A stretch of DNA of 45,289 nucleotides, from assembly GCF_015999245.1 (NCBI RefSeq), contig NZ_JAEAMR010000009.1, forward strand, positions 117,459-162,747, given 5' to 3'. Position 1 is the stretch's first letter. Each line of letters opens with the position of its first letter. The stretch comes from Streptomyces sp. AV19. Its GTDB lineage: Bacteria; Actinomycetota; Actinomycetes; Streptomycetales; Streptomycetaceae. The notes under the pieces are model-generated. The model was not told where the DNA came from, searched no databases, and saw only the letters and a program-made list of their open reading frames with translations. The position numbers and the translations under genes are program-made. Shown here one piece after another: positions 16,039 to 24,929 of the stretch.

Positions 16039-19000
16039 CTACGCCCAACGGGTCCGGCGTTCCTCCGTTCCGCCGGTCCCCGGCGCGGGGACCGGCCCGG
16101 GTATGGGCAGCGGGCGTCCTTCCAGAGCCGCCGCCATCACCTCCGGGAAGAGGTCGGGGGTGCAGGCGAAGGCGGGCACGCCCAGGGCGGCCAGGGCCGC
16201 GGCGTGCTCGCGGTCGTGGGCCGGTGCGCCTTCGTCCGAGAGGGCCAGCAGGACGACGACCCGGACGCCCGCCGCCTTCATCGCCGCGACCCGGCGCGGC
16301 ACCCCGCCGGGCGTGCCGCCCTCGTGGAGGTCGCTGATCAGCACGACCACCGTCTCGGCCGGACGGGCGATGCGGGACTGGCAGTGGGCCAGGGCGCGGT
16401 CGATGTCCGTGCCGCCGCCGAGCTGGACGCCGAACAGCGCGTCCACCGGGTCCGCGAGCCGGTCCGTGAGGTCCACGACGGCGGTGTCGAAGGCGATCAG
16501 CCGGGTGTCGAGCGACCGCATCGAGGCGAGGACCGCGCCGAAGACCGAGGCGTGGACGACGGAGGCGGCCATCGAGCCGGACTGGTCGACGCAGAGGATC
16601 ACCTCCTTGCGCAGCGAGCGCGCCGCCCGGGCGTGGCCGACGAGCCGCTCGGGCACCACCGTGCGGTGCTCGGGCAGGTAGTTCTTGAGGTTGGCCCGGA
16701 TCGTGCGGTGCCAGTCGATGTCGCGGGGGCGCGGGCGGGAGGCGCGGGCCGAGCGGTCGAGGGCGCCGGTGAGCGCGGCCCGGGTCCGGTCGGCCAGGCG
16801 GCCCTCCAGATCGCGGACGACCTTGCGGACGACCTCCCGCGCGGTGGCCCTCGACTCCTCGGGCACGGCCCGCGCGAGGGACAGGAGGGTGCCGACGAGG
16901 TGCACGTCCGCCTCGACGGCCTCCAGCAGCTCCGGTTCGAGGAGGAGCGAGGTGAGGCCGAGGCGCTCCAGGGCGTCGCGCTGCATCACCTGAACGACGG
17001 ACGACGGAAAGTACGTCCGGACGTCCCCCAGCCATCGGGCGACCCGGGGCGCGGACGCCCCGAGCCCGCCCCCGCGCCGGCCGCCCCCGGCGGCGGATCC
17101 GTAGAGCGCCTCCAGCGCGCCGTCCCTGACCATGTCGTCCCCGCCGAGCGCGACCCCCGTCCCGTCGGCTTCCTGTTCCTGCCCGCCGCCGAGCACGAGC
17201 CGCCAGCGACGGAGGCGCTCGGGCCGGCCGGCGGCTTCGCCACGGCCTTCGCGGGTGACGGCTCGCCCGGGGTCCGGCCCTTCCCCAGGGCGAGTCGGGA
17301 GATGCGGGAACGCCGCGGGCGAGAGGATCGCCCCGTGATCTCCGCGCTCGGCACTGCTCGCCTGCACGTCGGCGTGGCCGCGAATCGCCCCTGTTTCACG
17401 GCGAGTCGGGAGGGGCGAGAACGCCTTGGACGGGAGCTGCGACTCTCGGTCGTCACGCTTGGCGCTACCGGCCCGCACGTCGGCCCGCCCGGGAACCGAC
17501 CCCGCTTCATGACGAGTTGGGGGAAACGGGAACGCCTTGGGCAGGAGGAACGACCCCCGGTCATCGCGCTCGGCACTGCCGGCCTGCGCGTCGGAACCTC
17601 CGGTAACCGACCCCGCTTCACGACGGGTTGGGGGAAATGGGAACGCCTTGGGCAGGAGGGCCGATCCCCGGTCGTCGCGCTCGGCGCTGCCGGCCTGCAC
17701 ATCGGCATGCCCGGGAACCGGCCCCGCCCCAAGGCCAGTCGGGAGGAGCGGGAACGCCTTGGGCGGGGGGCTCGGCGCGCGATCGGCCTGTGCGGCGGCC
17801 GTCCCGGTGGGGTCGGCATCGTCCGCGTCCAGGTCCAGCAGCAGGCGGAGCGTGGGGAGGACGGCTGCCGCTCGCTCGGGGTCGAGGGCCGGGGGCCGGT
17901 GCTCGGCGGAGTGCCCGGGGGCCGCGCCGGTGCGGACGCGTTCGCCGATGGCCCGGCGGACCGCGGGGTCGAACGCGGAGAACGTGCGGCGGAGCAGCGG
18001 CAGGACGCCGGGGAAGGACGGGGCCGGGACACCGGTGAGCCAGGTGTCGACCAGGGCGAGGAGGCGTGCGTCGTGGACGAGGAGCAGGCCGCCCGCGCCG
18101 TCGCCGGCCGTGAACCCCTCGATCCAGGCCGCCGCCTCGGCGGGCTCCCCGGCGGGCGACAGGGCGAGCCCCATGAGGCGGGCGGCCCGCTCGCCGGACA
18201 GCCGGCCCCCGTCGAGCAGGAGCCGGGCGGCCCGGCCGCGGACCTCCCCCGGGATCCGCTCCCGGCCGGTGAGCTCTGCGAGCACGGCCGCCCAGCGATC
18301 CCGTGCCCCGGGCCGCTCCAGCAGGGCGACCGCCCGGTGGACGGCGTCCACGTCGTCCCTCGCCTCCCGGGCCGCTTCCCGGCCGAGGCCGGAACAGGCG
18401 TCGGGCAGGCCGGCGAAGATCCGCTCGGCGAGCCCGGCCGCCACCTCGGCGAGGGCGCCGGTGTCCGTGCGGCGGACGTCCCCGTAGCGCAGGGCCCGGA
18501 CGAGGGCGGGCAGGGCCCGGGCCAGGTGGCCCACGTCCGCGTCGAGGGCGGCGCGGTCGGCGAGGGCGCGCAGGACGGCGGGCAGGGCGTCCGGCAGTCC
18601 GGCGAGCAGGCACCGCTCGGCCAGCCCGGTGGCCTCGGCCAGGGACCCGGCCGCGCGGGCCGCCGCCTCGGCGCGCGCGGCGGCCGCGGCCTCGACGGTG
18701 GTGCCCCACACGCCCGCCTCCGCGAGGCGGACGTCCAGTTCGGGCTCCCAGTTCAGCCGCCAGATCTCCTTGAAGGTGCCCGAACCGCCGCGGACGGGCA
18801 GCGGTTCGCCCCAGTCGACGCCGAGGATCCGGAGCCGGTGGAGCAGCCGGCTGCGCGCGGCGCCGGCGTCCTTGCGCAGGTCGAACTCCCGCTCGCGGGG
18901 CCCCGCTTCGGCGGGCAGGCGCAGCGCCCGCTGGAGGCGGGTGAGGTCGCGCCGCAAGGGCGCGGCGGGGGCGGCGTCGGGAACCGCGCCGAGGGCGTCG

Positions 19001-20085
19001 CCGACGACGAGCCGGTCCTGCACGAGGGCGAGCGGGACGGACGAGCCGTCGCACATCACGGCCCGGACCGCGTCGACGGTCTCCGTGAGCCCGGGCAGGG
19101 GACGCCCGCGGACGGCGGCGAGGGTCTCCGCGAGCCGGACGGCCTCGATGACGTGGGCGGAGGAGACGGGGTGCCCCTCGGCGCGCAACAGCCGGGCGAC
19201 GGTGGTCATCCAGCGCTCGACGGGCCGGTCGGGGGCGCGGAAGAGGTGGCCGTACCAGCCGGGCGAGGCGACGCCGGCCCCGTACCCGCTGCGGCGGGCC
19301 AGCCGGCGGTGGGTCCAGGGCACCCAGGCGATCTCCGTGCGGACTTTGGGCAGCCCGCGCAGCGTCGCGCGGTCGGCGGCGACGGTCCGCCGCGCGGTCA
19401 GGGCGGGGACGTGCCAGGCGCCGCAGACGACGGCGACGTCGTCGCCGAACTCGCGGCGGGCCTCGCGCAGGCGCAGCCGCATGTGGGCCTCCCGGACGGC
19501 GTCGTGACCGGCCGCCGTCCCGCCCCCGTCCGGGCCCGCGCCGTCGGCGGGGCCGTCGGCCGGGTCCGGGCGGAGCTCGGCCATGGCTTCGGCGATGGCC
19601 CGGAAGGGCGCGAGGGGGTCGCCGTTCGGCTTGCGGTGCTCGACGGCGTCCTCCCACCACCGCTCGGGGTCGTGATGACCGGCGGCCGCCGCCAGCGCCT
19701 CGACCGGGTCGGGGGGCGGGGGCCCGTCCCGCCGTGAGTGCGGCGCGAGGGTGTGCGCGGCGGGCAGGTCGATGAACCGGACCGCCGCTCCATGGGTCAA
19801 CGCCCAGCGGATGGCGACCCATTCCGGGGAGAAGTCGGCCAGCGGCCAGAACGCGGCCCGGCCCGCGTCGTCCGCGGCATGGGCGAGCAGGGCGACGGGA
19901 GGCCGCATGCCGGGATCGGCGGCGAGGTGGACGATCGCGTCCCCCTCGGGCGGGCCCTCGACGAGGACGGCGCGCGGCCGCCGCCGGTCGAGGGCGGCCC
20001 GCACGGCCCGGGCGGAGCCCGGCCCGTGGTGGCGCACGCCGAGCAGGGCCGGGCCCGAAGTGCCCATGCCCGTCCGGGCGTTCAT
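16039..20085 (-). CDS. DUF5682 protein fused to a VWA domain
   Basis: One continuous 1348-residue frame. Residues 1-760 match DUF5682: GVRHHGPGSARAVRAAL, AVLVEGPPEGD and VAVVCGAWHVPAL resemble the spaced His/Glu motifs of the EreA/TraB-like fold, which is my inference. Residues about 762-945 are a linker of 37-residue repeats (KAFPFPPTRREAGSV type). Residues about 950-1348 are a VWA protein: LRRWRLVLGGG at its start, then the metal-binding site VDQSGSM, GGTDIDRAL and ISDLHEGG. As I recall, relatives encode these two parts as separate adjacent genes; here no stop or good internal start separates them. ATG 20085 overlaps the MoxR stop (ATGA). VWA proteins typically work with a MoxR ATPase as a metal-centre or complex-assembly chaperone. 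Confidence 0.78.
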   Translation of the reverse strand: MNARTGMGTSGPALLGVRHHGPGSARAVRAALDRRRPRAVLVEGPPEGDAIVHLAADPGMRPPVALLAHAADDAGRAAFWPLADFSPEWVAIRWALTHGAAVRFIDLPAAHTLAPHSRRDGPPPPDPVEALAAAAGHHDPERWWEDAVEHRKPNGDPLAPFRAIAEAMAELRPDPADGPADGAGPDGGGTAAGHDAVREAHMRLRLREARREFGDDVAVVCGAWHVPALTARRTVAADRATLRGLPKVRTEIAWVPWTHRRLARRSGYGAGVASPGWYGHLFRAPDRPVERWMTTVARLLRAEGHPVSSAHVIEAVRLAETLAAVRGRPLPGLTETVDAVRAVMCDGSSVPLALVQDRLVVGDALGAVPDAAPAAPLRRDLTRLQRALRLPAEAGPREREFDLRKDAGAARSRLLHRLRILGVDWGEPLPVRGGSGTFKEIWRLNWEPELDVRLAEAGVWGTTVEAAAAARAEAAARAAGSLAEATGLAERCLLAGLPDALPAVLRALADRAALDADVGHLARALPALVRALRYGDVRRTDTGALAEVAAGLAERIFAGLPDACSGLGREAAREARDDVDAVHRAVALLERPGARDRWAAVLAELTGRERIPGEVRGRAARLLLDGGRLSGERAARLMGLALSPAGEPAEAAAWIEGFTAGDGAGGLLLVHDARLLALVDTWLTGVPAPSFPGVLPLLRRTFSAFDPAVRRAIGERVRTGAAPGHSAEHRPPALDPERAAAVLPTLRLLLDLDADDADPTGTAAAQADRAPSPPPKAFPLLPTGLGAGPVPGHADVQAGSAERDDRGSALLPKAFPFPPTRREAGSVTGGSDAQAGSAERDDRGSFLLPKAFPFPPTRHEAGSVPGRADVRAGSAKRDDRESQLPSKAFSPLPTRRETGAIRGHADVQASSAERGDHGAILSPAAFPHLPTRPGEGPDPGRAVTREGRGEAAGRPERLRRWRLVLGGGQEQEADGTGVALGGDDMVRDGALEALYGSAAGGGRRGGGLGASAPRVARWLGDVRTYFPSSVVQVMQRDALERLGLTSLLLEPELLEAVEADVHLVGTLLSLARAVPEESRATAREVVRKVVRDLEGRLADRTRAALTGALDRSARASRPRPRDIDWHRTIRANLKNYLPEHRTVVPERLVGHARAARSLRKEVILCVDQSGSMAASVVHASVFGAVLASMRSLDTRLIAFDTAVVDLTDRLADPVDALFGVQLGGGTDIDRALAHCQSRIARPAETVVVLISDLHEGGTPGGVPRRVAAMKAAGVRVVVLLALSDEGAPAHDREHAAALAALGVPAFACTPDLFPEVMAAALEGRPLPIPGPVPAPGTGGTEERRTRWA
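17207..17761 (-). repeat. In-frame 111-bp minisatellite inside the DUF5682-VWA gene
   Basis: Five tandem units. The landmark AACGCC recurs at 17309, 17420, 17531, 17642 and 17753, exactly 111 bases apart, so each unit is 37 codons and the frame is kept. Units 2-4 are the most alike and the leftmost is degenerate. The encoded units begin KAFP..PT and carry AGSAERDDRGS. Confidence 0.9.
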
Positions 20086-21194
20086 GCCGACACCTCGTGG
20101 CAGGCGCGGTAGAGGTCCTGCCAGCCGTCCCGCTCGCGGACGATCGTCTCCAGGTACTCGTGCCAGACCGCGCGGTCGGCCACCGGGTCGCGGACGACCG
20201 CACCGAGGATGCCGGACGCGACGTCGCCGGCGCGCAGCACGCCGTCGCCGAAATGGGCGGACAGGGCCAGCCCGCCGGTGACGACGGAGATCGCCTCGGC
20301 CGTGGAGAGCGTTCCGGAGGGCGACTTGATCCGTGTGCGGCCGTCGGCGGTGATCCCCTCGCGCAGCTCGCGGAAGACCGTGACGACGCGGCGGATCTCG
20401 TCCGTGCCGTCCCCGGCGGCGGGCAGGTCGAGCGAGCGGCCGAGCTGGTCGACGCGCCGGACGACGATGTCCACCTCGTCCGCGTGGGTGGCGGGGAGCG
20501 GGAGGACGACGGTGTTGAAGCGGCGGCGCAGGGCGCTGGAGAGCTCGTTGACGCCGCGGTCGCGGTCGTTGGCCGTGGCGATGAGGTTGAAGCCGCGCAC
20601 GGCCTGGACCTCCTCGCCGAGCTCGGGGACGGGCAGGGTCTTCTCGGACAGGGCGGTGATGAGGGTGTCCTGCACGTCGGCGGGGATGCGGGTGAGCTCC
20701 TCGACGCGGGCGGTCGCGCCGCGGGCCATGGCCCGCATGACGGGGCCGGGCACGAGCGCCTCGCGGCTGGGGCCGTGGGCCAGGAGACGGGCGTAGTCCC
20801 AGCCGTAGCGGACGGCGTCCTCGGTGGTGCCGGCCGTGCCCTGGACGAGGAGCGTGGAGTCGCCGCTGACGGCGGCGGCCAGGTGCTCGGACAGCCAGGT
20901 CTTGGCCGTGCCGGGCACGCCGAGCAGCAGCAGCGCCCGGTCGGTCGCGAGCGTGCTGACGGCGACCTCGACGACGCGGCGCGGGCCGATGTACTTCGGG
21001 GTGATGACGGCGCCGTCGGGCAGCACGCCACCGAGCAGATAGGTGGCGACGGCCCACGGCGAGAGTTTCCACCGCTCCGGTCTGGGGCGGTCGTCGGCGG
21101 CGGCGAGGGCCGCGAGCTCGCCGGCGAAGGCGTCCTCCGCGTGCGGCCTGATGACGTCTCGGCTCTGGTCCGTGTGGAGTCCGGGCACGGTCAC
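20082..21194 (-). CDS. MoxR-family AAA+ ATPase
   Basis: A 370-residue ATPase. The Walker A motif is GVPGTAKTWLSE (about residues 92-103), sensor 1 is NLIATANDRDRG, and the arginine finger is ALRRRFN. In the Walker B position it reads ARVEELTRIPADVQ, where most MoxR proteins have DE; the catalytic Glu is kept but the preceding Asp is Glu. GTG 21194 is preceded by AGGGGGA. Its stop overlaps the start of the DUF5682-VWA gene, so the ATPase and its VWA partner are made from one message. Role inferred: ATP-driven remodelling or cofactor insertion on an unknown target. Confidence 0.85.
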   Translation of the reverse strand: MTVPGLHTDQSRDVIRPHAEDAFAGELAALAAADDRPRPERWKLSPWAVATYLLGGVLPDGAVITPKYIGPRRVVEVAVSTLATDRALLLLGVPGTAKTWLSEHLAAAVSGDSTLLVQGTAGTTEDAVRYGWDYARLLAHGPSREALVPGPVMRAMARGATARVEELTRIPADVQDTLITALSEKTLPVPELGEEVQAVRGFNLIATANDRDRGVNELSSALRRRFNTVVLPLPATHADEVDIVVRRVDQLGRSLDLPAAGDGTDEIRRVVTVFRELREGITADGRTRIKSPSGTLSTAEAISVVTGGLALSAHFGDGVLRAGDVASGILGAVVRDPVADRAVWHEYLETIVRERDGWQDLYRACHEVSA

Positions 21195-21357
21195 AAGTCC
21201 CCCTCGTCGTGCGTTCTCGTCGTGCGTTCCCGTCGTGCGTTCCGGGATGTGCCACCACCCTGCACCACACCACTGACAACGCCCCTCGGCGCACGCTTGG
21301 CGCCAACGAACCCGCAGGTCAGGTCGATTGTCAGTGGGTGGCTCTACCTTCGGGGAC

Positions 21358-22374
21358 ATGAATCCGCAGAGGAGTCCCGAACGGAGGGTCATGGACGCCG
21401 AATTCGTACCGCGCGACACGGACGCGGCGCGCCGCAGGGCGGCGGCGCGGGCGGGGCGCGTCGCGGCGGGCGCCTCGGAGCTGGAGCAGCGCCTCGCCGA
21501 TCTGCTGCACGGCGGCTTCGCCTCCTCCGCGCAGGCCGGGCGGGGGCCATGGGAGGAGACCGCCGCCCGCATGATCGACGCCCAGGCGCCGGGACTGGCG
21601 GCACAGGCACGGGAGTTGGGGGCGACGACGGGGGCCGGTGCGGACTGGGCGGCCCGGCTGCTGGAGCGATGCGCGCTGCTGCACACGCTCAACCGGGCGT
21701 ATCTGCGGGTCGACCGGCTGCCGGAGGGGCTGGCCGCGACCGTGCGCGGCCGGGTGGGCATCACCGTGGACACGGCCGCACTGGCGTCCTCGGCCCCACC
21801 GGTCCGCGACCACTGGCTCGTCCTGTCCCAACGGGACGGCGGCGACGGAAGGCTGGTCACGCGCCGGATCTGGCTCCACGGCCGGGAGACCGGCCGCGCG
21901 GCCCTGCTGCTGTCGTACGGCGCGGGCGGCCGGGCGCCCGAGCTCTCCCTCACCACCGGCCTGGAGCTGGAGGCGGAGCTCCTCTTCCATCCGGCGGCCC
22001 GCCCGTTGCGCGCCGTGCTCGCCGACCGCCACGCCCCGCCCGCGCCCCGGGCCGCTCCCCCGCCGGGCGGCGACACGGCCGCCGCCCTCCGCGCCTACGG
22101 CGAGGCACTGCGGGACGATCCGTGGCTGGAGTCCTGGCCCGTGGTGCTGCGGGACGTGATCCCGGTCCCGGACCCGCGGCTCGGCTGGCAACTGGCCGAC
22201 GCGCGGGGCGATTCGGCGATATCGGTGGACGCCCGGTGCGACGACCGCAGGGGGCTGTGGCAGCTCGCGGCGGTGTCCGGGGGCGAGCCGGTGACGGTGT
22301 TCGGCGAATGCGGCCACCGGGGGTTCCTGCCCCTGGCCGTCTGGGGCGAGGAGTTGGTGCCGCTGCAGGTGTGA
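21358..22374 (+). CDS. SWIM-family protein lacking its zinc-finger N-terminus
   Basis: A 338-residue protein. From RRRAAARAGRVAAGASELEQ to FGECGHRGFLPLAVW it reads like the C-terminal part of the SWIM zinc-finger proteins encoded next to MoxR/VWA modules. The expected N-terminal SWIM motif (CxC followed by CxH) is absent; only about 25 unrelated residues precede the conserved part. ATG 21358 and ATG 21391 (with GGAGGG just before) are both possible starts. The gene is divergent from MoxR and followed after 37 bases by DUF5691. It may be a 5'-deleted gene that still makes protein. The family assignment is from memory of its relatives. Confidence 0.6.
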   Translation: MNPQRSPERRVMDAEFVPRDTDAARRRAAARAGRVAAGASELEQRLADLLHGGFASSAQAGRGPWEETAARMIDAQAPGLAAQARELGATTGAGADWAARLLERCALLHTLNRAYLRVDRLPEGLAATVRGRVGITVDTAALASSAPPVRDHWLVLSQRDGGDGRLVTRRIWLHGRETGRAALLLSYGAGGRAPELSLTTGLELEAELLFHPAARPLRAVLADRHAPPAPRAAPPPGGDTAAALRAYGEALRDDPWLESWPVVLRDVIPVPDPRLGWQLADARGDSAISVDARCDDRRGLWQLAAVSGGEPVTVFGECGHRGFLPLAVWGEELVPLQV

Positions 22375-22411
22375 CGGCCGTGCCTCCTCCCCCACCGGAA
22401 AGGTCACCCTC

Positions 22412-23938
22412 GTGAACGCGGAGATCCCCTGGGACGATCTCGTCACCACCGCCCTGCTCGGGACGGGACGGCGCGCCGCGCCGGTGCGCTGCCGTCCCGG
22501 GCAGGACCCCGCGCTGGCGCTGCTGGACGCCGCGGCCGTGCACACCGTGCGGCGGCGGGCCGCCGCCCTGCCCGTAGGGGCGCGGGCCCGGCCCGGTCCC
22601 GCCCCGGCCGATCCCCGGCCGCCGCTCCCGGCCGCCGCGCGGCGGCGGCTGGCCGGGATGCTCGACGACCGGTCCGGTTCCGCCGGCGGGCGGCGGGCCG
22701 CCGGGCCGGACCTCGTCGAGCTGCTCCCGCAGTGGCTGGCGGCCGCCAACGGCCACGGGTACCGCGCGCCGGACGAGTTGCTCCCCGGCCTGCTCGACGC
22801 GGCCCGCGCCCGGACCGGCCTGCGGCCGGGGGCGCTGGCCCTCGCCGGGCCCCGCGGGCTGTGGCTGGCCCGGCTCAACCCGCAGTGGGCGTACGCGCTC
22901 CGCGCACCCTCGGCGGGCGGTCCGGCGCCCGGGGACGAGGGGCGGGTGTGGCGGGAGGGCCTGTTCGCCGAGCGGTCGGCCGTGCTGGCGGCGATGCGCG
23001 GGTACGACCCGGGGGCGGCCCGGGAGTTGCTGGCCGGCACCTGGGCGAAGGAGCGGGCCGAGGACCGGGCGGCGTTCCTCGGGGCCCTCCGGGAGGGGCT
23101 CTCGCCCGCCGACGAGCCGTTCCTGGAACGGGCCCTGGACGACCGCGCCCGCGACGTACGGGCCCTGGCCGCCGAGCTCCTCGCCCGCCTGCCCGGTTCG
23201 GCGCTGGCGGCCAGGATGACCGAACGGGCCCGCGGTTGCGTCGCCCCGGAGGGCCGGCTGATCACCGTCGAGGCCCCGCACGAGTGCGACGCCGCCATGC
23301 GGCGCGACGGGATATCCGCCGCCCCGCCGTCGGGCCGCGGCCGGCGCTCGTGGTGGCTGGGCCGGATCGTGGAGGCCACGCCCCTGGCGTTCTGGCCCGT
23401 CCGGCTCGGCGTGGCCGGGGCGGCCGAGGCGGTGGCCCTGCCCGTCGCCGACGGCCGGCGGGCCGACCTCCACGCGGCGTGGTGCCGGGCCGCGATCCGC
23501 TCGCGCGACGCGGAGTGGGCGCGGGCCCTGCTCGGGCCGGCCACGGCGCCGCCGGCGCCGGACGGTTCACCGGGGCGGGATCCGGCGCGGCTGCTGTCCG
23601 TGCTCCCGGAGCCCGAACGGGCGGCGTGGGCGGGGCGGTTCGTGGCGGCGCACGGGCTGTCGGACGCGTTCCGGCTCCTCGCGGTGTGCGAGGCGCCGTG
23701 GGCGCGGCCGCTGGGGCGGGCGGTCGTCGACGCACTCGGGGCGGCCCGGGAGGCGGGTGGCTACCCGTGGAGCTTCAGTGGGGTGATGGGGCTGGCGGAG
23801 CGGTGCGTCGATCCTGCGGAAGCGGGGCGGCTGCGCGCCGGGCGTGCAGGGGGCGCGGATCACTGGGCGGAGGCGTTCGGGAGGCTGGAGGGGACGTTGC
23901 GGTTGCGGGCCGCGATGCGAGAGGAGTTGGGTGGGTGA
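22412..23938 (+). CDS. DUF5691 family protein
   Basis: A 508-residue soluble protein starting at GTG 22412 with GGAAAGG upstream. The start EIPWDDLVTTALLGTGRR, the middle KERAEDRAAFLGALREGLSPADEPFLE and ARDVRALAAELLARLPGSALAARM are typical of DUF5691. The central part is helical and HEAT-like. In actinobacteria these proteins travel with SWIM, MoxR, DUF5682 and VWA genes, exactly as here, so it is probably a component or adaptor of that module. No enzymatic motif is visible. Confidence 0.75.
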   Translation: MNAEIPWDDLVTTALLGTGRRAAPVRCRPGQDPALALLDAAAVHTVRRRAAALPVGARARPGPAPADPRPPLPAAARRRLAGMLDDRSGSAGGRRAAGPDLVELLPQWLAAANGHGYRAPDELLPGLLDAARARTGLRPGALALAGPRGLWLARLNPQWAYALRAPSAGGPAPGDEGRVWREGLFAERSAVLAAMRGYDPGAARELLAGTWAKERAEDRAAFLGALREGLSPADEPFLERALDDRARDVRALAAELLARLPGSALAARMTERARGCVAPEGRLITVEAPHECDAAMRRDGISAAPPSGRGRRSWWLGRIVEATPLAFWPVRLGVAGAAEAVALPVADGRRADLHAAWCRAAIRSRDAEWARALLGPATAPPAPDGSPGRDPARLLSVLPEPERAAWAGRFVAAHGLSDAFRLLAVCEAPWARPLGRAVVDALGAAREAGGYPWSFSGVMGLAERCVDPAEAGRLRAGRAGGADHWAEAFGRLEGTLRLRAAMREELGG

Positions 23939-23958
23939 GTTTCTCCCCGACCCTCCCT

Positions 23959-24136
23959 CAGAGGGGGCACCCCCACTTTCACCGTTTCTCGCGCGCTCCG
24001 CGCGGGGGCAACGCGGCTGCGCCGCGTTCGTCCTCAAACGCCGGACGGGCTGATTGTGCGCGCCCGCACTGAATGTCCAGCGCCGGGCGCGAAATCCAGC
24101 CCGTCCGGCGTTTGAGGACTGGGGGTGCCCCCTCTG
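23959..24136. repeat. Nested inverted-repeat intergenic element
   Basis: Outer arms CAGAGGGGGCACCCCCA (23959-23975) and its perfect complement (24120-24136) enclose inner 22-base arms at 24031-24052 and 24097-24118 that include CCGTCCGGCGTTTGAGGA (minus-strand reading of the left arm). Between them lie smaller hairpins (GCGCGCTCCGCGC; ACGCGGCTGCGCCGCGT). It lies between the convergent DUF5691 and icmB genes and probably works as a bidirectional terminator. A related CTTTCACCGTTTCT block recurs at 45203. Confidence 0.8.
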
Positions 24137-24186
24137 GGGGCGGGGCGGGGAGCAGCCCCGCAGGGTCACACACCCCCCCCGCAAGG

Positions 24187-24603
24187 TCACGCCTCCGCGT
24201 CCGCCCCGCGGATGTTCGCGCGGACCCACTCCACGATCGACGTCGTCGTCGCCCCGGGCGTGAAGATCGCGGCCACGCCGAGCTCCCGCAGCGGCGGGAT
24301 GTCCTCCTCGGGAATGATCCCGCCGCCGAAGACCTTGATGTCCTCCGCGTCGCGCTCCCGCAACAGCTCGATCACCTTCGCGAAGAGCGTGTTGTGCGCA
24401 CCGGAGAGGATGGACAGGCCGATCGCGTCGGCGTCCTCCTGGATCGCGGTGTCGACGATCTGCTCGGGCGTCTGGTGCAGACCGGTGTAGATGACCTCCA
24501 TGCCCGCGTCGCGCAGCGCACGCGCGATGACCTTGGCCCCGCGATCGTGTCCGTCGAGCCCCGGCTTGGCCACCACCACGCGGATCGGACCGGTCACTCC
24601 CAT
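24187..24603 (-). CDS. icmB: Isobutyryl-CoA mutase small (B12-binding) subunit
   Basis: A 138-residue cobalamin-binding subunit. KPGLDGHDRGAKV is the DxHxxG motif whose His coordinates cobalt; GLSILSGAHN and FGGGIIP complete the B12 fold. Sequence and length match the streptomycete IcmB, which with a separate IcmA subunit (not in this window) interconverts isobutyryl-CoA and butyryl-CoA, linking valine breakdown to fatty acid and polyketide precursors. ATG 24603 has GGAGG just upstream. Another methylmalonyl-CoA mutase-type small subunit is the main alternative. Confidence 0.85.
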   Translation of the reverse strand: MGVTGPIRVVVAKPGLDGHDRGAKVIARALRDAGMEVIYTGLHQTPEQIVDTAIQEDADAIGLSILSGAHNTLFAKVIELLRERDAEDIKVFGGGIIPEEDIPPLRELGVAAIFTPGATTTSIVEWVRANIRGADAEA

Positions 24604-24652
24604 CACTGCCTCCATGTACGACTGCCGTCAGCCGGCCGGGACGTGAACGAAC

Positions 24653-24681
24653 GTTATCTTCAGTTCCCCAGCATCGCGCAA
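24653..24681 (-). promoter_or_regulatory. icmB promoter
   Basis: On the minus strand TTGCGC (24681-24676) and GATAAC (24658-24653) lie 17 bases apart, about 50 bases before the icmB start. The rest of the 326-base gap to the lipase gene holds no gene. Confidence 0.6.
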
Positions 24682-24929
24682 GCCGTCGTTTCGCGGTGCT
24701 GAGCGAGGGGGAAATCACACGGGGGACACCACGTTCGCCGCGCACCGCTCCCGCCTCCCGCTTCCGGAAGGCGCGGGCCGGTTCGCGAGGGGAGCCGCGA
24801 ACGAGTCCGCCGCACCGCCGCGCCGGCAGCCGCACGGCACAGCGGTGCGGCAGACGGCACACGGCTCCCCGGCCGAGAGGGCACACGGGGGACCGGGCTT
24901 CGGCTGTGTGCCGTTCCAGGAGGTCGGCC

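Noticed and set aside
17207..17761. CRISPR array
   Set aside because: The repeats are 111 bases, contiguous without spacers, and keep a protein reading frame.
16204..19737. Very long open frame opposite the DUF5682-VWA gene
   Set aside because: Antisense frames stay open in DNA of this GC content; the composition is biased Arg/Gly/Pro and no domain is seen.
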